NCBI GenBank assembly: GCA_003153935.1
Contig: PMCA01000006.1
Span: 22,077-47,645, forward strand
DNA from: Elusimicrobiota bacterium
GTDB lineage: Bacteria; CAYTYR01; UBA6262
DNA length: 25,569 nt
Direction: 5' to 3'
Shown here piece by piece: positions 22,145 to 25,569 of the stretch; the first letter of the stretch is position 1, and the number at the start of each line of letters is the position of its first letter. The translations under genes and the position numbers were made by a program. The notes under the pieces are model-generated. The model saw nothing but the letters and a program-made list of their open reading frames with translations. It was not told the DNA's origin and searched no databases.

Positions 22145-22432
22145 TCAACCACAGTTGCAACCTTCTCCGCCGCACGTTCCGCTTTCGCCGGGTTTGGCGT
22201 TCAACAGGGCCGACGCGCAGCCAACACCGGCATTAACCGTTATCGCTTCGAACTGGCAATTCATCTGGCAGGCCCCGCACTCGATACAGGCATCCTTATT
22301 TACAACTTTAGCTTTTTTGTTCTCAATAATGAAAACGCCATGCGGGCAAACCTCGACGCACCGGCCGCAATTCCGGCATTTGCTCTCATCATATTTTAAA
22401 GTAGAAACCCCTGCGAGATATATTAAGCTCAT
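22145..22432 (-). CDS. hgcB: HgcB, ferredoxin partner for mercury methylation
   Basis: The 95-residue product has two 4Fe-4S motifs: CRNCGRCVEVCP (Cys19, 22, 25, 29) and CIECGACQMNC (Cys49, 52, 55, 59), the second being the HgcB signature. GVGCASALL (Cys72) and the cysteine-rich end TCGGEGCNCG (Cys87, 92, 94) are also hgcB-like. HgcB passes low-potential electrons to the corrinoid of HgcA and its C-terminal cysteines are thought to bind Hg(II). The ATG immediately follows the hgcA stop and GGAGG precedes it, so the pair is one transcript. Motif agreement plus the adjacent hgcA makes the call firm. Confidence 0.93.
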   Translation of the reverse strand: MSLIYLAGVSTLKYDESKCRNCGRCVEVCPHGVFIIENKKAKVVNKDACIECGACQMNCQFEAITVNAGVGCASALLNAKPGESGTCGGEGCNCG

Positions 22433-23494
22433 CTAAATCATCCTCCCTATGTAAGTTAACACCCCGGCTATTACCACCAGGGAAATTATCACCGGCATAG
22501 CCAACCTGATCTCTTTTTTTACCCCGGAAGGGGAGGTGTAGGTGGAGCAACCGGTATAATTCAGGGCCAGGAAAGCGGAAACTGCGGTCATCAATATAGT
22601 TAAGGCCGCCACCGAGACTGGTGGGATATACAGAAGAGAATAGCGGTTGCAGGCAGTCAAAAATCCAGCCGTTACTATCCCTCCCAATATCCCGCCCTTA
22701 GCCGAAAAAGCCTTAAAGGGTAAATACGGCAAGAGCAGGGCGGTAAATAATGTTCCTGACAGAATGGCCACCCAGAATGTCGCCAAAATGATCAATAATA
22801 TCCTGCTGGGGAAAAAGATATTGATGATGATCAAGCCTATGGTGATGATAAGGCCTTTCCAGGCCGCCGGCACAAGCTCCGTCCAGGAGACAGCTACCCG
22901 GTCCCAGGCGCCGAAAGTCACCCGGCGCATAGCTGCATCAGCCTTCATCCCCGCGGATAAGTATTTCTTTATGTCACTGGCCCGCACCGGACCGTATTTC
23001 ACGCTAAACCCGCTGAAAGCGCTAACCATCTGGGCCGACACTCCCGGAGCTCCCAACTGGGGCAGAATAACGGTCCTGGAAGTAACAACTTCCGCCAATT
23101 TGGTCCCGGCGATCTGTTTTACCAGTTCAGCCGTGCCGAATGTTCCCTTGCCAGCCGCGCACCAGACATTAACCCCTTTGGTGTCCAATACCAGCAGCCA
23201 GGCGTCAACTCCGGCCAGTTCCCGGCGCAAGACATCAAAAGAGAGCTTATAATTCGCCGATACCAGTACAGGAGAGTTTTTGCCGGGGTTCCCCACACGG
23301 TATAGGCCCGGTTTCACGGCGTAATCCATACGGTTAATGTTCAATCGTACGGCGATCGCCCCAATATAGTCGCTAAGGCGCCAATCCGTAGTTATCCGGC
23401 CCCCGATAAGAGCTATCGGCTTGTATTTTATGTTTTCATTGGCCGCTGGTCCACAGCAGGCTTTGTCAGTATTCTTGGTTTCTGCGCATTCCAT
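22433..23494 (-). CDS. hgcA: HgcA, corrinoid protein for mercury methylation
   Basis: The 353-residue product has an N-terminal soluble corrinoid-binding domain with GVNVWCAAGKGTFGT near 107-121. Cys112 sits in the cap-helix motif N(V/I)WCA(A/G)GK that is diagnostic of HgcA and gives the lower axial ligand to cobalt. The C-terminal half has five membrane helices (ending VVIAGVLTYIGRMI). HgcA moves a methyl group to Hg(II), making methylmercury. AAAGGAG precedes the ATG. The N-terminus is cysteine-rich (Cys3, 13, 14), perhaps metal-binding. It reads divergently from the ferredoxin-nitroreductase gene and has its own promoter. Confidence 0.95.
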   Translation of the reverse strand: MECAETKNTDKACCGPAANENIKYKPIALIGGRITTDWRLSDYIGAIAVRLNINRMDYAVKPGLYRVGNPGKNSPVLVSANYKLSFDVLRRELAGVDAWLLVLDTKGVNVWCAAGKGTFGTAELVKQIAGTKLAEVVTSRTVILPQLGAPGVSAQMVSAFSGFSVKYGPVRASDIKKYLSAGMKADAAMRRVTFGAWDRVAVSWTELVPAAWKGLIITIGLIIINIFFPSRILLIILATFWVAILSGTLFTALLLPYLPFKAFSAKGGILGGIVTAGFLTACNRYSLLYIPPVSVAALTILMTAVSAFLALNYTGCSTYTSPSGVKKEIRLAMPVIISLVVIAGVLTYIGRMI

Positions 23495-23514
23495 ATAAGC
23501 TCCTTTATTGCTTA

Positions 23515-23544
23515 ATGATATTGCTGATGACCGGATCTAGTCAA
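23515..23544 (-). promoter_or_regulatory. Promoter of hgcAB
   Basis: On the minus strand TTGACT (23544-23539), an 18-base spacer and TATCAT (23520-23515), about 20 bases before the ATG. It is divergent from the promoter at 23565, with 20 bases between the two -35 hexamers. No mercury-type operator (long dyad inside the spacer) is visible. Confidence 0.65.
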
Positions 23545-23564
23545 GCGAATAATTATAAATAGGG

Positions 23565-23594
23565 TTGACAGGCAGCAGGGGCGGGGAGTATAAG
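23565..23594 (+). promoter_or_regulatory. Sigma-70-type promoter of the ferredoxin-nitroreductase gene
   Basis: TTGACA at 23565-23570, 18-base G-rich spacer, TATAAG at 23589-23594, about 40 bases before the ATG at 23635. Confidence 0.75.
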
Positions 23595-23634
23595 GAAATA
23601 TAAATATTCCCTTAAATTAGCTTGGAGGAGTTTA

Positions 23635-24459
23635 ATGAGCGAGACAGTTTTTGATCAAAAGATCTGTATCAAATGCGGGGTATGCGTTGAGGTCTGCCCG
23701 GTAGGTATCATTAGTAAACCCGGTGCGGATGAATACCCCTTTATATCCGCAGAAAACAAGGCGAAGTGTATCCAGTGCGGGCAATGTGAAGCATTCTGTC
23801 CTAACGAGGCAGTGGAAGTTATAGGCACTGATCTGTTTAAGATGGATATCCCAAAAAATCAACCCGCCATAACAGCGGAGCAGATCAAAAGCTATTTCCC
23901 CATGAGACGGTCCATCAGGCGCTATAAACAGCAGCCGGTAGACAGGAAAACATTGGAACAGCTATTAGATGTAGTGCGTTACGCGCCATCAGGCATCAAC
24001 CAGCAGGCGATTCGCTGGATAGTCGTCTATAATAAGGAAGAGGTAAGAAAACTCACCTCTATGACGATCGATATCATGCGCCAGATGGTCAAGGATAAAT
24101 CCCCGATGGCCGCCATGATGAATTTTCAGAATATGGTCTCTGCCTGGGAGCAGGGGAAAGACATCGTCTGCCGAAACGCCCCGCATTTAGTGATCGCCTA
24201 CGGCCGCAAGGAGAACCGAATAGCGCCTGTTGACGCCATTATTGCCATGGCGCATTTCGATCTGGCGGCGCCTGCTTTTGGCCTAGGCTCCTGCTCGGCA
24301 GGATATTTTGGCATTATCGCGAACCTGTCCCCGGCGCTGCGCCAAGCCTTGGGAATTCCCGGCGACTGTGTCCACCTGGGGACCCTGCTGACCGGCTATC
24401 CGCAATACACTCCCCGGCGCGCCCCAAAACGCAAACGAGCATCTATAACCTGGAAGTAG
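23635..24459 (+). CDS. Ferredoxin-nitroreductase fusion protein
   Basis: Of 274 residues, 1-65 hold two 4Fe-4S motifs (CIKCGVCVEVCP and CIQCGQCEAFCP), and from about residue 85 a nitroreductase domain starts with MRRSIRRYKQQPVDRKTLEQLL and continues through APSGINQQAIRWIVVY and a Gly/Cys-rich FGLGSCSAGYF. Such fusions let ferredoxin electrons reach FMN directly and are typical of anaerobes. GGAGGAG is the ribosome site. It is transcribed away from hgcA. The physiological acceptor is unknown. Confidence 0.93.
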   Translation: MSETVFDQKICIKCGVCVEVCPVGIISKPGADEYPFISAENKAKCIQCGQCEAFCPNEAVEVIGTDLFKMDIPKNQPAITAEQIKSYFPMRRSIRRYKQQPVDRKTLEQLLDVVRYAPSGINQQAIRWIVVYNKEEVRKLTSMTIDIMRQMVKDKSPMAAMMNFQNMVSAWEQGKDIVCRNAPHLVIAYGRKENRIAPVDAIIAMAHFDLAAPAFGLGSCSAGYFGIIANLSPALRQALGIPGDCVHLGTLLTGYPQYTPRRAPKRKRASITWK

Positions 24460-24469
24460 GGATAAAATG

Positions 24470-24501
24470 AAAGCAATCCAGAAATAAGGATTGCTTTTTT
24501 T
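24470..24501 (+). terminator. Intrinsic terminator between convergent genes
   Basis: A perfect 10-base stem AAAGCAATCC (24470-24479) with GGATTGCTTT (24488-24497) and a T run. Its left arm shares AAAGCAA with the hairpins at 3256 and 9784. The minus strand is less T-rich after the stem, so termination of the minus-strand gene is possible but weaker. Confidence 0.92.
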
Positions 24502-24533
24502 GTCTCTTGTTGCACTTAAACTCGACTTACCGC

Positions 24534-24797
24534 CTATGCATGCCTTACGACGAAGCGTGTCACTCCCACTAAAACTATCGCACCAACTAGCGCCATCAGG
24601 AACGCGCCAAACGAACTGCCGGCAGATATTCCCATTACTCTGCCCATCCATCCACCAAGCACAGCTCCTACTATCCCGATCAGGATGTCTATGATAACCC
24701 CGAATCCCCGACCTCTCACAATAAGCCCCGCCAACCATCCGACTACTCCACCGATGAACAGAAACCAAATCCAATACCCAATGTTATTGTCATACAT
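24534..24797 (-). CDS. GlsB/YeaQ/YmgE-family stress-response membrane protein
   Basis: The 87-residue product has three membrane helices rich in glycine: GYWIWFLFIGGVVGWLAGL, then GFGVIIDILIGIVGAVLGGWM and GAFLMALVGAIVLVGVTRFVV. The pattern GWLAG...RG.GFG...DI..GI.GA..GG is that of the transglycosylase-associated / GlsB family, stress-induced in several bacteria. GGGAGG precedes the ATG. The upstream small ORF ends after this start (eight-base overlap), suggesting coupling, and both appear to depend on a minus-strand version of the composite promoter. Confidence 0.88.
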   Translation of the reverse strand: MYDNNIGYWIWFLFIGGVVGWLAGLIVRGRGFGVIIDILIGIVGAVLGGWMGRVMGISAGSSFGAFLMALVGAIVLVGVTRFVVRHA

Positions 24798-24915
24798 ATT
24801 GTTGCCTCCCTGCCTGCCGATAGGCAGGCTTCTTATTAGCCGTTACCATGTTACAGACTTTCATCTCGAATTCAACCTGCACAAGATCGCCCGGCTTTAG
24901 TTCAACTGCACAAAT
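24790..24915 (-). CDS. Possible 41-residue protein with ATT start
   Basis: On the minus strand AGGAGG is followed six bases later by ATT, opening a frame that begins ICAVELKPGDLVQVEFEMKV and ends in PAYRQAGRQQYV. No ATG, GTG or TTG opens this frame near the ribosome site; ATG codons at residues 18 and 23 lack one. The first half looks like a beta-strand domain start. The last part is encoded by a dispersed palindrome (24812-24829), so a repeat may have altered the end. The ORF overlaps the GlsB-like start by eight bases. Compare the ATT-started ORF at 16885. A decayed or non-coding leader is the alternative. Confidence 0.4.
   Translation of the reverse strand: MCAVELKPGDLVQVEFEMKVCNMVTANKKPAYRQAGRQQYV
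24812..24829. repeat. Short perfect palindromic repeat (REP-like)
   Basis: GCCTGCC, GATA, GGCAGGC: a seven-base-pair hairpin in the leader of the GlsB-like gene. GCCTGCC/GGCAGGC palindromes are frequent dispersed repeats in many uncultured bacterial genomes. Only this one copy is in the window. On the minus strand it ends a few bases before the Shine-Dalgarno. Confidence 0.55.
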
Positions 24916-24936
24916 TGCTTTCCTCCTTTTATCTAT

Positions 24937-24991
24937 ATTATAGACTTATAAAAATATATAGCAATTGGCTAATAGCACTTATTAAGAACAT
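24937..24991 (-). promoter_or_regulatory. Composite promoter element, reduced minus-strand copy
   Basis: On the minus strand ATTAGCC (GCC at 24969-24967), AA, TTGCTA at 24964-24959, 16 bases, and a perfect TATAAT at 24942-24937. At the place of AAGTCA stands ATGTTC, so only the proximal half is well kept. A ribosome site follows within about 12 bases of the -10. Confidence 0.6.
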
Positions 24992-25040
24992 ATATCTACC
25001 TCATTGTTCAATCTCCTGCTGGTGTTATTGTGGGGGATAT

Positions 25041-25096
25041 AAGTCAGTAAATAAGGGGATTAGCCAATTGTTATATTCCCTGTATAAATTTATAAT
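25041..25096 (+). promoter_or_regulatory. Composite promoter element, copy 5
   Basis: AAGTCA at 25041-25046, 16 bases ending in GGGATTA, GCC at 25063-25065, AA, TTGTTA at 25068-25073, 17 bases, perfect TATAAT at 25091-25096. It drives the second nitroreductase. The region 24992-25040 between this and the minus-strand copy shows nothing I can identify. Confidence 0.7.
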
Positions 25097-25167
25097 CATA
25101 ATAATAAATAGTTTGTGTCGCTGACGTCGAACTAAAATTTAACGCGATGCTGGGAGATGTGACTATC

Positions 25168-25569
25168 ATGGATATTATGGAAGCGATCAAAAGAAGATGC
25201 AGTTCGCGCGGCTATAAAAACCGGGCGGTAGAGAAAGAAAAGCTTGAACTGATCCTGGAAGCCGCCAGGCTGGCGCCTTCTGCCGGTAACCGGCAGGAAT
25301 GGAGATTTGTAGTAGTCCAGGAGAATAATACCCGGCAGCGACTTATGAAGGCAGCCAAAGACCAGCCCTCTGTAGGCCAGGCGCCGGTGATAATCGTCTG
25401 CTGTGCCGAGACCGATAACTATACCATGTCCTGCGGCCAATTGGCTTATCCCATTGATGTGGCTATTGCCGTTGAACATATGGCGCTTAAGGCAACTGAA
25501 GAGGGATTAGGGACCTGCTGGATCGGGGCTTTTTATGAAGATCAGGTCAAAGAAATTTTGGGAATCCCA
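25168..25569 (+). CDS. Nitroreductase-family FMN protein, second copy (3' end outside window)
   Basis: The frame from ATG 25168 (after GGGAG) is open to the window end, 134 codons. It begins MDIMEAIKRRCSSRGYKNRA and has APSAGNRQEWRFVVVQ and EGLGTCWIGAF, the same FMN-binding blocks as the gene at 20590. By direct comparison about 112 of 134 residues are identical, and the last 30 are the same. It is probably a recent duplicate. Unlike the first copy, which is inside an operon, it has its own composite promoter, so the two are likely regulated differently. Confidence 0.92.
   Translation, partial: MDIMEAIKRRCSSRGYKNRAVEKEKLELILEAARLAPSAGNRQEWRFVVVQENNTRQRLMKAAKDQPSVGQAPVIIVCCAETDNYTMSCGQLAYPIDVAIAVEHMALKATEEGLGTCWIGAFYEDQVKEILGIP

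Noticed and set aside
24915-25124. 69-codon plus-strand open frame
   Set aside because: AT-rich, composition of Ile/Tyr/Ser from intergenic DNA, no ribosome site, and it crosses two promoter elements.
1-25569. CRISPR arrays, tRNA or rRNA genes, insertion sequences
   Set aside because: No regular direct repeats with spacers, no cloverleaf or rRNA motifs and no transposase-like protein were seen.

Overview
The window comes from a diderm, probably anaerobic bacterium of moderate GC content. An RND/MFS-type efflux partner (TolC family) and a DUF481 outer-membrane barrel show an outer membrane. Low-oxygen life is suggested by ferredoxin-type nitroreductases, an aldo/keto reductase with two [4Fe-4S] motifs, and a mercury-methylation pair hgcAB. 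Prepilin-like proteins, CHAD, DUF3185 and a GlsB/YmgE-type protein would fit a candidate phylum such as Omnitrophota or a relative. That taxonomic guess is weak, because no rRNA or ribosomal protein gene is present.

Layout. 1-2.4 kb: end of a DHA2-type MFS exporter and a TolC-family outer-membrane protein. 2.4-3.4 kb: two small genes, each behind a conserved promoter element, then a leader-peptide/terminator stretch. 3.4-6.6 kb: a retropepsin-like protein with two halves, a prepilin-like protein, a membrane-anchored family 2 glycosyltransferase and a SAM methyltransferase. 6.6-9.7 kb: a cold-shock protein with a possible attenuator leader, a second prepilin-like protein, a DUF481 barrel, MscL with a zinc ribbon, a small possible DNA-binding protein and a VIT/CCC1-like membrane protein. 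9.7-16.8 kb: a polyphosphate block of sixA-like, ppx/gppA with an HD domain, ppk1 and CHAD, then a convergent ROK sugar kinase and a PPK2 kinase. 16.8-19.4 kb: a 28-codon ORF, DUF3185, an AsmA-like/DUF3568-like protein, a Ku N-terminal remnant, a hemerythrin and a secreted protein. 19.4-24.5 kb: redox genes (aldo/keto reductase, nitroreductase, CxxS thioredoxin, double CDGSH protein), convergent hgcA-hgcB, and a divergent ferredoxin-nitroreductase fusion. 24.5-25.6 kb: a GlsB/YmgE-type gene with an upstream small ORF on the minus strand, and a second nitroreductase closely related to the first, cut by the window end.

The main new signal is a composite promoter element. It occurs five times in full on the plus strand, near 2363, 2947, 9672, 16804 and 25041, and once in reduced form on the minus strand near 24991. 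Its form is AAGTCA, 16 bases, GCC, two bases (usually AA), a -35-like hexamer, 17 bases (16 in the minus-strand copy), then a -10-like hexamer. Each copy lies just before the first gene of a unit. The downstream genes are small secreted or cytoplasmic proteins, the polyphosphate operon, the DUF3185 unit, the GlsB-like gene and a nitroreductase. This looks like one stress-type regulon under an unidentified regulator. In two copies the first well-placed Shine-Dalgarno is followed by a short ORF whose only suitable start is ATT.
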